From Bacteroidia bacterium Ga0077558 (GTDB lineage Bacteria; Bacteroidota; Bacteroidia; Chitinophagales; Chitinophagaceae): 64,000 nucleotides of DNA. Positions 26,556-35,501 of this stretch are shown piece after piece. The position numbers and the translations under genes were made by a program. The notes under the pieces are model-generated. The model did no database searches. It was not told the origin of the DNA and saw only the letters and a list, made by a program, of their open reading frames with translations. How positions within the stretch are numbered: the stretch's first letter is position 1; every line of letters begins with the position of its first letter. The stretch is from contig LNFJ01000016.1 of NCBI GenBank assembly GCA_001464625.1, positions 42,477 to 106,476 on the forward strand. The letters are read 5' to 3'.

Positions 26556-26582
26556 ATGTCCAAGAAGTGCTTTTCTGGACAT
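26556..26582. promoter_or_regulatory. Inverted repeat between AraC gene and esterase gene
   Basis: ATGTCC(A)AGAA pairs with TTCTGGACAT around a 6-base centre. It could be a terminator of the regulator gene or an operator for the downstream gene. A comparable inverted repeat occurs after the other AraC gene (46057..46082). Confidence 0.45.
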
Positions 26583-26651
26583 ATAAGACCTTTTAAAACG
26601 GCTATTTGATTCATGGGTTTAGCAACTTTACTTTACACTAAACAAGTAAAC

Positions 26652-27905
26652 ATGAACTCCGTTAGATTTATTGCAGCCCTTAGTTTTTCTATTTTCTCTC
26701 TTCTCTCATTTGCCCAATCCAAAACCGAATTGAAATGGCTCAATAAAAACACCGCCGAATTAAAAAGCGGTGAAGGCTATAATTTTCTGGCTTTAAAAAA
26801 GGCAATTGGCAACCGGCGCATCGTCGCTTTGGGCGAAAGCACCCATGGTTCAGGAACTTATTACCATCTTAAGTCTGAGTTGGTAAAATTTCTGCACCAG
26901 GAAATGGGGTTTGAAGTGTTAGCCATGGAAAGCGGTTTAGGAGACACTTATTTGGCGTATGCTAATGTGGATACGCTATCGGGAAAACAACTCCGTGATT
27001 TTTCCGTGTTTGGAAATTTCAGAGCCAAAGAAGCTACTGGACTTTTTGATTATATAAAAGCACAACATTCAACCCTATCGCCTTTGAATTATGTGGGATA
27101 TGATACACAGGCATCTTCTGATTTTTTCTTCTATCAATTAAAAAAAATACTGGCCGACTATGATAAAGAACTTTCAGATAGCCTTAGTACCCGAATGTTT
27201 TCCTACCAGAGAGCTTATGGATATGGCGCTAATCAGGATTCGGTAAACTATATTAAACATAGAGATATTTTTGTTGAAACATCAAATACCGTCCGCCGCT
27301 ATTTAGAAGATAATAAAGAAGCTATTATGGCGAAGCACCAACTTAATAGTATCGCATATAAAATAATGGTGAGGAGCCTTACCATGTTTGCTGCCTCTTA
27401 TAATTTATCATATACAGACAGATGGAATGGTATGGCCTTACGGGACTCACTAATGGCTGAAAATCTAAAATGGTTATTGACTGAAGTGTATGCCAATAAG
27501 AAGGTTATTATTTGGGCACATAATGGGCATGTGGAAAAAGGTGAGAGGGAAAACCCATATATGAAATCGATGGGACATTTTTTAAAAGAACAACATTTGG
27601 ATAATTATTATACCATTGGTTTATTTGCTTACAGTGGGGTGGCCTACCAGTACTGGACTAAAAAAACAATTCCAATTGACCAAATAGACAATACTTTTAT
27701 TGAACATCGTTTAATCACTACCGGAAAACATACTCCATTTTTAGATGTGAGCCATGCCCGTAAAACGCAGGGTAATTCATGGATCTTTAATTTAATCCAT
27801 GCCTATGAAGTGGAAAATGGCGGGGTCATCAATTTTATACCCGCCAAACGATTTGATGCGATTATCGTTTGCAAAGAATCTAAGGCGCCAACTTATTCAG
27901 ATTGA
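26652..27905 (+). CDS. Secreted erythromycin esterase-family protein
   Basis: The Met at 26652 begins a good signal peptide (MNSVRFIAALSFSIFSLLSF, cleavage after FAQ), so the 13 upstream residues are dropped; 417 residues remain. The mature part belongs to the erythromycin esterase/succinoglycan-biosynthesis family: ALGESTHGSGTYYHLK (catalytic Glu and His), MGFEVLAMESG, YVGYDTQASSDF and VIIWAHNGHVEKGE. Being exported, it may act on other substrates than macrolides, so resistance should not be assumed. It is adjacent to and downstream of a membrane AraC regulator. Confidence 0.88.
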   Translation: MNSVRFIAALSFSIFSLLSFAQSKTELKWLNKNTAELKSGEGYNFLALKKAIGNRRIVALGESTHGSGTYYHLKSELVKFLHQEMGFEVLAMESGLGDTYLAYANVDTLSGKQLRDFSVFGNFRAKEATGLFDYIKAQHSTLSPLNYVGYDTQASSDFFFYQLKKILADYDKELSDSLSTRMFSYQRAYGYGANQDSVNYIKHRDIFVETSNTVRRYLEDNKEAIMAKHQLNSIAYKIMVRSLTMFAASYNLSYTDRWNGMALRDSLMAENLKWLLTEVYANKKVIIWAHNGHVEKGERENPYMKSMGHFLKEQHLDNYYTIGLFAYSGVAYQYWTKKTIPIDQIDNTFIEHRLITTGKHTPFLDVSHARKTQGNSWIFNLIHAYEVENGGVINFIPAKRFDAIIVCKESKAPTYSD

Positions 27906-27930
27906 TTTTAGCATTTAATTTTTTTCCCAA

Positions 27931-28110
27931 GGTGTTTGTACCGAGCTTACCGAAGTGTCACCAACCATTTATTGGTAATGAACTTAGAATGAAAAAATGG
28001 AATTTTATAATTAATGTGGTTGGTGGAGATAGTTAGTCCAGCCTGAGGCGGGATCAGCACATCAATCACACCGTCTTGTTATTTGTTAGAACACCTGTCT
28101 TTAGGCGAAG
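27931..28110. repeat. Dispersed palindromic repeat, degraded module C
   Basis: Includes CACCAACCATTTATTGGTAA and TGAACTT as in 25191..25320, then TTTTATAATTAATGTGGTTG, CCAGCCTGAGGCGGGA and TTGTTATTTGTTAGAACACC ending in GGCGAAG. The right palindrome arm is replaced by ACATCAATCACACC. Confidence 0.7.
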
Positions 28111-28220
28111 ACGTCGGTACCAAAGTAAATTATGTATATCAAAATTGGTGATATTATTTTATTTTGCATTGTTCGGGATTACAACAATAAAACAAGCCTT
28201 CGGTTCATCATATAAACCAG

Positions 28221-28228
28221 TAAGTTTG
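28221..28228 (+). promoter_or_regulatory. -7 box (TAAGTTTG) of the cyclase gene
   Basis: An exact TAnnTTTG octamer, 17 bases before the ATG at 28246. Confidence 0.5.
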
Positions 28229-28245
28229 AGTATCAAAATATCCAC

Positions 28246-29340
28246 ATGACCCAGCGGCAAAATTTAAAACTCAAAAAACTTGTCATCATAATTATTAGCT
28301 GGCTTTTCATTGGGGTGTTAATTAGTTTTTATGATTATTCTCTGCTCACTTCAGGCATGTCTGGCGGAGTGTCTCCCGATTTTAATTTCGGAAATAATCT
28401 TTTGTTTAACATGGCTGCCGCTTTTTTTGGAGCAGTAATGGGGGGTGGTTTTCTTGTTTATTATGTAAATGAAAAGTACCGGGATAAACCCTATGGTTTT
28501 ACAGTAGCAGCAGTGGTTATTTCTTTTGTTGTTGTTGTTTCTATTATCACTATCATCCTTGCGTTGATAGCGGCACCTGTACAAATTGGTAAGCCGCTGA
28601 GTAACCCTGAAACCAAAAAAGCATTTTTTGCTTTTCTTACGAACCGGTTACATGCAAAAAATATCATTGCATGGTCAGGCATAGTTGCATTAACACAGAT
28701 TATGTTACAGTTCAATACGAAATTTGGCGAAGGGAATATCTGGAATATGATACGGGGTAAGTACCAAACACCAAAAGCAGAGCAACGGATTTTTATGTTT
28801 GTTGATCTTAATTCTTCTACTACTATAGCAGAAGTATTAGGAGACGAAAGATACCACCAGTTACTAAAAGAATTTTTTACTGATATTACGAACCCAATAC
28901 TTGACAATCAGGGTGAAATTTACCAATATGTTGGTGATGAAGTGGTGATAACCTGGACGATTGAAAACGGAAGTAAAAATATCCGTTGTATCGAGTGTTT
29001 TTTTGACATGAAAAAAGAAATTGAAAGACACAAAAAAAAATATCTTGAAAAATATGGGCTGTTGCCGGGTTTTAAAGCGGGTATTCACTGTGGAAAAGTA
29101 GTAGCAGGTGAAATAGGTATTATAAAAAGGGATATTACTTTCTCCGGCGATGTGCTTAATACCACCAGTCGAATACAGGGAAAATGCAAAGAGTTTAATG
29201 TTGAAATTATTGCTTCAGACGATTTGATAAAGGAATTAAGGCTTGTTGGAAAATATAATACCCATTTCCTTGGCTCAATAAAGTTGAGGGGAAAAGAAAA
29301 GGATATTGAACTAAGTACTTTAATACCTCTTGTTTCCTGA
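28246..29340 (+). CDS. Membrane-bound class III adenylate/guanylate cyclase
   Basis: A 364-residue protein with four membrane helices (about 11-29, 52-74, 86-110, 139-157) and a class III nucleotide cyclase domain (about 178-360). The two metal-binding aspartates are Asp-187 in FMFVDLNSSTTIAEVLG and Asp-231 in YQYVGDEVVITW. Further motifs are FKAGIHCGKVVAGEIG and DITFSGDVLNTTSRIQ, which includes the transition-state Asn and Arg. All catalytic elements seem present, so it is probably active and makes cAMP or cGMP in response to a membrane signal. No CRP-like effector lies nearby. Confidence 0.92.
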   Translation: MTQRQNLKLKKLVIIIISWLFIGVLISFYDYSLLTSGMSGGVSPDFNFGNNLLFNMAAAFFGAVMGGGFLVYYVNEKYRDKPYGFTVAAVVISFVVVVSIITIILALIAAPVQIGKPLSNPETKKAFFAFLTNRLHAKNIIAWSGIVALTQIMLQFNTKFGEGNIWNMIRGKYQTPKAEQRIFMFVDLNSSTTIAEVLGDERYHQLLKEFFTDITNPILDNQGEIYQYVGDEVVITWTIENGSKNIRCIECFFDMKKEIERHKKKYLEKYGLLPGFKAGIHCGKVVAGEIGIIKRDITFSGDVLNTTSRIQGKCKEFNVEIIASDDLIKELRLVGKYNTHFLGSIKLRGKEKDIELSTLIPLVS

Positions 29341-29354
29341 TTTTTTAGCAAATA

Positions 29355-29756
29355 TTATTTTGCCTTCATCCTGTTGTTCTTTGCATTATGTTCCAATTCA
29401 ACTAAACCCAATGCCTCCATCAGAGGCGGAACATACATGCCAAATCTGCCCCTGAAACCTTTTTTTAATCCATACCATCCGCCAACTGGGTTTTTGGCGG
29501 AACGTCCCCAGGCTTCTACGGTACCATCTTTAGCAGGTTTTTGTTCATCAGCACTGCCAAGTTCCATCCAGTCAGCATGTTTTTTTAGCATGTTATAACA
29601 GTCGTCTATACATCGCCATTGATAATGCAAAGTTGTACTGCCTACTTTACAAACTAATATGTCATCTTCTTTATACATAATGTACTCAGAAGTACCGGGT
29701 GGTGTTTTTAATTGCCAGGGGGTTTCTTTAGTGCCGTGGCCTTTTATTTTTGCCAT
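29355..29756 (-). CDS. DUF6855-like protein
   Basis: A 133-residue soluble protein resembling the DUF6855 family: GTKETPWQLKTPPGTSEY at the start, VGSTTLHYQWRCIDDCYNML, ADWMELGSADEQKPAKDGTV, and PVGGWYGLKKGFRGRFGMYV near the end, then a basic tail. Highly conserved and uncharacterised; the strongly conserved ELGSADEQKP loop suggests a binding or catalytic site. It is convergent with the cyclase gene. Confidence 0.75.
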   Translation of the reverse strand: MAKIKGHGTKETPWQLKTPPGTSEYIMYKEDDILVCKVGSTTLHYQWRCIDDCYNMLKKHADWMELGSADEQKPAKDGTVEAWGRSAKNPVGGWYGLKKGFRGRFGMYVPPLMEALGLVELEHNAKNNRMKAK

Positions 29757-29976
29757 CGTTTTTTTATTTTAAGGTAAGGATTTTTTATATTTTATAAATA
29801 TTATTTCTGTTACCAAATTGGCTTAAGGTTCCGATTTTGAAAGCCCGGAAAATACTACTATCATCTTCGGAAAGACACATCAAAGGCATGTATGATGTTG
29901 GGTACAATAAATAACGTAATGATAATTTTAAATTTTGAACACTACGACCAATGAGACCCTTAACAGAGATTAAGAA
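29757..29976. other. Short intergenic region with a weak repeat trace
   Basis: Only a weak match to module B (TTTTGAACACTACGACCAAT near 29935) is visible; otherwise nothing. Confidence 0.3.
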
Positions 29977-30327
29977 CTAATTAAACCACACAGCAAATCT
30001 TCGTCTTCGTAACTCCAATGCCAATTGTTCTTCCATTTTAAGAGCATCTTCTCTTGATGTGATCGGGCCGATATGATTGTACAGGCTGGGACGCAGATAC
30101 GTACCATATTTACGGACAATATTTGATGAAATGTTGTAGCCTTTTTTACTTTTTGCACCAGTTTTATGTTGTATAAATCTTTCTTTTGGAGACTTACTTG
30201 TCATGCCTACATAAAGACATTCCAATACGCCGTTGAATTGCGGATTTGCATTACGGAACCTGGCATTTTCGGTAAATACTCGTTTCGATAATTCAACAAC
30301 ATAAATTTGATATTGTAACTTAGGCAT
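29977..30327 (-). CDS. GIY-YIG-like protein
   Basis: The ATG at 30327 gives 116 residues; a TTG nine bases upstream also keeps the frame. The sequence resembles a GIY-YIG nuclease fold: QYQIYVVELS, then CLYVGMTSKSPKERFIQHKT, with the Tyr-Val-Gly strand, an Arg and His in the following helix, and a later Glu in the ALKMEEQLALELRRR helix. It could be a small nuclease or a remnant of one. A TAACTTTG box lies just upstream (30334..30341). Confidence 0.72.
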   Translation of the reverse strand: MPKLQYQIYVVELSKRVFTENARFRNANPQFNGVLECLYVGMTSKSPKERFIQHKTGAKSKKGYNISSNIVRKYGTYLRPSLYNHIGPITSREDALKMEEQLALELRRRRFAVWFN

Positions 30328-30333
30328 GTATAG

Positions 30334-30341
30334 CAAAGTTA
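30334..30341 (-). promoter_or_regulatory. -7 box (TAACTTTG) of the GIY-YIG-like gene
   Basis: Exact TAnnTTTG match on the minus strand, 6 bases before the ATG at 30327, again a very short leader. Confidence 0.45.
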
Positions 30342-30437
30342 TAACATAGACCGTTTTTGACCCCTGTTATCCTTAGTTTCCCGGTAATAGATTATTGATT
30401 ATCCATACTACAGTAAGCCGCAATTTCTTGTAGACTA

Positions 30438-31448
30438 TTACTTCTTTTTCTTTTTTGCAAAGTTCACAATATGCAAACCACCATTTATAAAAATGGCTGG
30501 CGAAGGATTCGATTCCACGATTAAATTCTTACCTCCGTAATCGCTGCTTACATCAAAACGTCCGTTCAGTCGAACACCGGCGTTCAGAGTAAATGCCCAA
30601 TTTTTATTTATTTGTCTTTCCAATCCAATTTTGGGTCTTATTTCGCCTCGTTGAAAAAATGAATTATTGAAAAGAGGGTTTGAATTTTGCAAGGCAAATT
30701 GGGTGCCTTCCATTTCATATCCAAAAAGCCATATTGCACTGGCAGATGATTTATAGCGAAAATTGGCTCTCGCTGGTAACAACGCATCTACGCCCCATTT
30801 TTTATTGAAGGAATTATTATATAATAAAGCAGGCACATGAATTACTTTTCCGAGACGATATCCCCGAAATAAGCCTACACCCCACATACGTTTGAAACCC
30901 TTCTTCCATCCATAGATAGCAGCACCTCCGAGTAGCATATTATCGTCAGAAAATTTTTTAAAGGAGGAAGCATTGCCATTAGCTTCCAACGATAGATTTA
31001 ACAAAAGAAAGTTTTTTTCATTCAGTGGCTTAAAAATGTTGCTACTGGCAGAGATGGAATGGAACCGGCTTTGTCTAAGCATTTTTGCAAATGAGTTATT
31101 ACCGCTATTGGTAACATTAAAACTGCTAAACCAGTAGCCGGCTGAAAAACTCATATATAGTGTTGGCTTCGTAACAAGAGTCTTGTTGTACATGATCCTG
31201 ATGCTTTGTGTTGGGTTGCTATTGGTAGTGTACTCTACCGGAATAAGCGATAAGGGGAATTTTGTAGGGCCGGAATGTATAGGTTGCACATCATACACCA
31301 GGGATAGTCTTTTAGTGGAGGGCTGACCTGCCACTAATGGATTACAATATATTTTTTTCTTTATTGTTGGTTTTGTTTGACCCCATACACCATTACTAAA
31401 AAAAAAGAAAATCAAGCAAAGCAAGGTGTTACGTCTGCAAATATTCAT
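30438..31448 (-). CDS. Outer-membrane beta-barrel protein (DUF6268-like)
   Basis: A 336-residue protein with a signal peptide (cleavage after GVWGQ) and a mature part of alternating hydrophobic strands with many aromatic girdle residues (LYMSFSAGYWFSSF, MWGVGLFRGYRLGKV, WGVDALLPARANFRY, WLFGYEMEG). The pattern and length recall DUF6268 outer-membrane barrels. The Lys-rich C terminus (FAKKKKK) is unusual for a barrel, which normally ends in an aromatic residue. Function unknown. Confidence 0.7.
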   Translation of the reverse strand: MNICRRNTLLCLIFFFFSNGVWGQTKPTIKKKIYCNPLVAGQPSTKRLSLVYDVQPIHSGPTKFPLSLIPVEYTTNSNPTQSIRIMYNKTLVTKPTLYMSFSAGYWFSSFNVTNSGNNSFAKMLRQSRFHSISASSNIFKPLNEKNFLLLNLSLEANGNASSFKKFSDDNMLLGGAAIYGWKKGFKRMWGVGLFRGYRLGKVIHVPALLYNNSFNKKWGVDALLPARANFRYKSSASAIWLFGYEMEGTQFALQNSNPLFNNSFFQRGEIRPKIGLERQINKNWAFTLNAGVRLNGRFDVSSDYGGKNLIVESNPSPAIFINGGLHIVNFAKKKKK

Positions 31449-31584
31449 ATACCTTTTTTAAATTAACAACTATTCTTTTCGTTGGTTTTACGAAATAGAA
31501 ATATTTTTTTTCATCTGGATGTTAGATTCTTTTGTGGCAATTAGAATTGCGAAAATACCAGTACTAACTTAATAGCAAAAAAAA

Positions 31585-31740
31585 ATAGATAGGGCTTTCT
31601 ATAGTTTTGTGTGCCTGGAGCTAAGTAGGTTGCTAAGGTCTTTGCCACTGGCTTCTACGTCCGCAAACAACCCCAAAATATTCGGGACAGGCACACAGCA
31701 ACGGGGTGCTGCTTTTTTGGGGAATACAAACAGCAGCGAA
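31585..31740. repeat. Dispersed repeat, modules G and C right end
   Basis: Begins with TTTCTATAGTTTTGTG, then AAGGTCTTTGCC, CCCAAAATATTCGGGACAGG, CACAGCAACGGGGTGCTGCT and TTTTGGGGAATACAAACAGC. The stretch 37056..37171 has the same order (TTTCCTATAGTGCTG, TGTCTTTGCC, CACACAGCAACGGCGTGGTG, TTGGGAACACCAACAGCGGC). Confidence 0.78.
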
Positions 31741-31764
31741 AATAGTCAGGGAATAGAGCATCAT

Positions 31765-32004
31765 TTATTTATCCTCCGGCAGCGCATTAAATTCTTTTCT
31801 CTTGTTTTCAAACCACTCTTTCATCAATTCGGGGGATTTCATCAATTCCATCATTTCATTCATCGCCTTCAGATGATCTGCATCACTGGCTTGAAACATT
31901 TCCATTCCATGTTTTTTACTCATTCCCGCTATTTCATCAAAAGTACTGGCATGAAATTTTTTATCACATGCTCCGCCCAATTGTTTACAGGTCATTGTTT
32001 TCAT
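31765..32004 (-). CDS. DUF1059-like small protein
   Basis: A 79-residue protein with the pattern MKTMTCKQLGGACDKKFHAS, a TFDEIAGMSKKHGMEMFQ helix and an ending EWFENKRKEFNALPEDK. Cys-6 and Cys-13 are conserved in the family and could bind metal. It is soluble and of unknown function, common in Bacteroidota. Confidence 0.78.
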   Translation of the reverse strand: MKTMTCKQLGGACDKKFHASTFDEIAGMSKKHGMEMFQASDADHLKAMNEMMELMKSPELMKEWFENKRKEFNALPEDK

Positions 32005-32083
32005 ACTTATTATTTTTACAAGTTAAAGTTGGGTTTCAATTTAAATTTATGCAAAAATTAAATCAGAAAACGGATAAACAATA

Positions 32084-32301
32084 ACGCCGGGTCCCTGCCT
32101 GCCGGCAGGCAGGCACTCTGCACACAAAGCATGGCGGTGATACATCGGCTGCGAAACTATAAAGTTGGAAGACTCGGCAGGGAAGAAATAGTTAGCAATA
32201 GATTAACCACAACCGTTCAGCAATTTTTTATTTTTGGCCTGCCCCGCAGAATTGCGGGGACCACTACGGACAACCGTGGGAACACCTGCCAAGACGCAAC
32301 C
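32084..32301. repeat. Dispersed repeat, modules E, D, B and C remnant
   Basis: In order: ACGCCGGGTCCCTGCCTGCC with the palindrome CCTGCCTGCCGGCAGGCAGG; CATCGGCTGCGAAACTATAA and AGTTGGAAGACTCGGCAGGG (module D); AACCACAACCGTTCAGCAAT and CACTACGGACAACCG (module B); GGGAACACCTGCCAAG. Module B is split by an inserted CCCCGC/GCGGGG mini-hairpin (about 32238..32262). Confidence 0.85.
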
Positions 32302-32371
32302 GAAGTTTTTTATCTATTTTTTGTAACATTTTTATTACTATTTCGTTTTTCTTTTTTTTAAACCAAACAGT

Positions 32372-34756
32372 ATGAGAACTGCCTTGCTATTATTGATTTG
32401 CCTTCCTGCTTTGTCTATACAGGCACAATCTATTTCCGGTAAGATAACAGACGATAAACAAAAGCCGGTAAAGGCAGCTACCGTTTTGTTATTAAAACAA
32501 GGCGATTCAACCCTGGTTAAATCTCAATTAAGTAACAATGACGGGGAATTTATTTTTCCGGATGTGGTACCCGGAAAATACCTTGTAAAAATTAGTGCGG
32601 CTAGTCAAAGAGAAAATTTTATACCGGCTGAAGTAGGAGGTAATGACGTACAGTTAGGCACTATTAGCCTTGTTGCTGATGAAAAAACGTTGAAAGGGGT
32701 AACAATTATTGCCACTAAACCTTTTTTAGAACAAAAGGCGGATAAGCTGATTGTAAATGTGGAAGGAAGTGCTACCGCTGCGGGTTCAACAGCGATGGAA
32801 GTGTTACAAAAAGTACCCGGACTAATAGTAAGTAATGATAAAATTACAATGCCAGGCAAGGGCACTCCGTCTATCATGATAGATGGAAGACTATCTCAAT
32901 ATACCGACATTGCACAACTGCTCAGGGATATAAGTGCCGATAATATTGAAAAAATAGAAGTAGTGTCCAATCCCGGAGCTAAGTATGATGCCAGTGGCGG
33001 TGCAGTAATTAATATCATATTAAAAAGAAATGCCAACCTGGGTACCAACGGCAGCGTTTCATTTACCACCGGAATGGGATTGTATAACAGGGAAACAATC
33101 CGTGCCGACCGGAATTTTTACCGGTACAATCCAGCTTTTAGCATCAATAATCGTAAAGGGAAACTGAATCTGTTTGGTGGTTATAGTTTTTTCCGCCGCA
33201 ATTGGTTTCAGTACAGTGAATTTGACCGTATCATTTCACCGTATCGTTTTTTTCAGGAAAATTATCAGCCTAGTGAAGTAAACAGTCACAATTTCCGAGT
33301 GGGTGCCGATTACTATGCAGATAAGAAAAATACATTTGGCATAATAGCAAGAGGGTTTGTCAGGGATGGTGGTTCTGAGTCAGTCAATACTACTTTTCAG
33401 AGCGACCCGTTAACCGGGCAAACATTTAGCAGTTTTCAAACGCTGAATAACAAAATATTTAGCCGAAAAAATTTTTCGGGCAATATAAACTGGAAACACA
33501 ACTTTGACAGTAGCGGAAAAACATTGAACCTGGATGTTGACTATTCCACTTTTAAATTGACCAACAACAGTGATATCATCAATAAACTACAGAATGGTGT
33601 AAGCTATATCAATAACCAGTTTATACGAAACCCGGTGCAATTATTGGTACTGAAAGCAGATGTTGAGTATCCTGTAAATACCAAAACGAAACTGGAAGCC
33701 GGTGCCAAATCAAGCTTTGCTACAATAGATAACTTCCTTAGTTTTTTTCAAAAAGGGGTGTTGGATAATGTTCGCAGCACAGATTTTAATTACACGGAGA
33801 ATATCAATGCTGTTTATTCCTCCATTACGCATGATCTGGATAAATGGCAATTGCAAGGTGGTCTTCGAGCCGAGCAAACCATTGCAAAAGGTACCAGTCA
33901 ATCGCAAAAAGTGCTGGCTAGAAATTATTTGCAACTATTTCCCTCTGCCTTTCTTACCCGAAAGATTACCGATAAATTATCCTCTGTGTTGCAATATAGC
34001 CGGAGGGTGAACCGTCCCAGTTTCCAGCAACAAAACCCTTTTATCGAATTTCTCGATTCATTAACCTATACAAGAGGTAACCCATTATTGAGGCCCGAAA
34101 CAGCTGATGAATATAAACTGTCTATTACGTACGAGAACCAGCCTTTCATCGCTATCAGCTATAATAAGAAAAATGATGTGATAGTAAACGATGCGCCGAA
34201 CCAGGATGGTAACTTAACCTATACCACCCCGGAAAACCTGGCGGTATATGATAACTGGGTTTTTGAACTTAATTTCCCGATCGAGTTTGGAAAAAAAATA
34301 ACTGGCTTTGGTGGTAATCAGTTTATATATAACCGTTACCGGGCCGATTATCTTGGCGCCCGGTTTAACCAAAGCAAATGGAATTGGCTGGCTTATTGGC
34401 AAGTAGCTTATAAACCAAAGGATACCTGGAGTTTTGAAATATCGGGGTATTACATGACGAAGTCGTTGCAGGAGTTTATCAACTTAGAACGTCTGGGTTC
34501 TTTTGATTTCGGTATTCAAAAATCTTTCTGGAGTAACAAAGGAAGGCTCACCCTTAATATCAGTGATATGTTTTTTAGTGAACGTTCTACCGGCCGGATA
34601 AAATACGAAGCTATCGATGTTAAGTTTCGCCAGTTGGAAGATAGCCGGAATATCCGGTTGTCATTCCGTTACTCATTCGGCAATCAAAAACTAAAAGCAG
34701 CCCGCAATAGAAACACTGCTGCAGATGCAGAAGAGAACAGGGTAAAAACGAATTGA
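32372..34756 (+). CDS. Outer-membrane beta-barrel receptor (TonB receptor-like, OMP_b-brl_3 type)
   Basis: A 794-residue protein with a signal peptide (cleavage after SIQAQ), a carboxypeptidase-regulatory-like domain (about 20-100; GKITDDKQKPVKAATVLLLK), a plug domain (about 125-215; MEVLQKVPGLIVSNDKIT, IDGRLSQYTDIAQLL, DNIEKIEVVSNPGAKYDASG) and a long barrel with the family phrases NYLQLFPSAFLTRKI, YSRRVNRPSFQQQNPF and YTRGNPLLRPETADEYKLS. It ends in a basic tail after the last strand. These phrases place it in the outer-membrane beta-barrel family close to TonB receptors; the substrate is unknown. Confidence 0.9.
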   Translation: MRTALLLLICLPALSIQAQSISGKITDDKQKPVKAATVLLLKQGDSTLVKSQLSNNDGEFIFPDVVPGKYLVKISAASQRENFIPAEVGGNDVQLGTISLVADEKTLKGVTIIATKPFLEQKADKLIVNVEGSATAAGSTAMEVLQKVPGLIVSNDKITMPGKGTPSIMIDGRLSQYTDIAQLLRDISADNIEKIEVVSNPGAKYDASGGAVINIILKRNANLGTNGSVSFTTGMGLYNRETIRADRNFYRYNPAFSINNRKGKLNLFGGYSFFRRNWFQYSEFDRIISPYRFFQENYQPSEVNSHNFRVGADYYADKKNTFGIIARGFVRDGGSESVNTTFQSDPLTGQTFSSFQTLNNKIFSRKNFSGNINWKHNFDSSGKTLNLDVDYSTFKLTNNSDIINKLQNGVSYINNQFIRNPVQLLVLKADVEYPVNTKTKLEAGAKSSFATIDNFLSFFQKGVLDNVRSTDFNYTENINAVYSSITHDLDKWQLQGGLRAEQTIAKGTSQSQKVLARNYLQLFPSAFLTRKITDKLSSVLQYSRRVNRPSFQQQNPFIEFLDSLTYTRGNPLLRPETADEYKLSITYENQPFIAISYNKKNDVIVNDAPNQDGNLTYTTPENLAVYDNWVFELNFPIEFGKKITGFGGNQFIYNRYRADYLGARFNQSKWNWLAYWQVAYKPKDTWSFEISGYYMTKSLQEFINLERLGSFDFGIQKSFWSNKGRLTLNISDMFFSERSTGRIKYEAIDVKFRQLEDSRNIRLSFRYSFGNQKLKAARNRNTAADAEENRVKTN

Positions 34757-34810
34757 TCAGTTACTGCTATTACCAATACTTTTATCTGTTATAGGTTTTG
34801 GTTGTGAGAT

Positions 34811-34955
34811 TGATGGCTTTTGCAAAGCCGATGCTTCGTCGCAGACTAACCACTACTTGTCCCGACACTTCGGGAACCATTCAGCATTTTTTTATTGTTG
34901 GAACACTACGGACAACGGGGGTGTAGTTTTTTTGGGAACACCTGCCGGTGCGGAA
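34811..34955. repeat. Dispersed repeat, modules B and C with nested hairpin
   Basis: Contains GGCTTTTGCAAAGCC, CGTCGCAGACTAACCAC, an inserted TCCCGA/TCGGGA mini-hairpin (about 34855..34876), CCATTCAGCATTTTTTTATT, GGAACACTACGGACAACGGG and the right end TTTTTTTGGGAACACCTGCC followed by GGTGCGGAA. Confidence 0.88.
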
Positions 34956-34969
34956 AATATACTTAACCG

Positions 34970-35500
34970 TTATTTCACTTTTTCCCGGATAAAATTTTTT
35001 AAACTTTCAAACTCATCGGGCTGCATTGATTGGGCAGGAAAAATGTGTATAGGAATATCCTTTTTGAATAATACAATATAATTACTCTCGTAGTGTACAG
35101 TGCTTATATTTTCCCATTTCTCCATGGTGCTTTTAGCATCAAAAAATACTTCAATATAATTGGCAGTAGCAACAATGTTATGGGTACGATAGTTTGCTAA
35201 TTCCGTTAAATAACGTTGCAATGGAACTTTCCACTGGAAAAATTTTACCATTACCCAACTGGCATACACTATGCCGCTGGCAATTCCCAATAATCCCATT
35301 ACAAATAATACGCTGAACGCTGTATAGGGAAATGACAAAGAGAGCAGATAAATAATTAGTGTAAAAGCGATGATAAGGCTTAGAAGAACCAAAGATTTTT
35401 TAAATGGCGCATAAGTAAATATGTTTCCCTGCCCATTTTGATAATATAAGTCTCTAAAATGTTTGGGATCAAAAGCCATTTGTATTTTAAGTTCCTCCAT
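34970..35500 (-). CDS. YcxB-like two-helix membrane protein
   Basis: The ATG at 35500 starts one base after the stop of the CHASE2 gene and gives 176 residues; the frame also extends to 35548 inside that gene. Helices are at about 35-55 and 58-84, followed by a C-terminal domain like YcxB (VATANYIEVFFDAKSTMEKW, then VHYESNYIVLFKKD and HIFPAQSM). It is an inner-membrane protein of unknown role, clearly co-transcribed with the CHASE2 protein. Confidence 0.78.
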   Translation of the reverse strand: MEELKIQMAFDPKHFRDLYYQNGQGNIFTYAPFKKSLVLLSLIIAFTLIIYLLSLSFPYTAFSVLFVMGLLGIASGIVYASWVMVKFFQWKVPLQRYLTELANYRTHNIVATANYIEVFFDAKSTMEKWENISTVHYESNYIVLFKKDIPIHIFPAQSMQPDEFESLKNFIREKVK

Positions 35501-35501
35501 T

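Noticed and set aside
26613..27905. Erythromycin resistance gene
   Set aside because: The family match is good but the protein is exported and family members have varied substrates; resistance is not claimed.
31609..32061. Plus-strand frame of 150 codons
   Set aside because: It runs through a dispersed repeat and antisense to the DUF1059-like gene.
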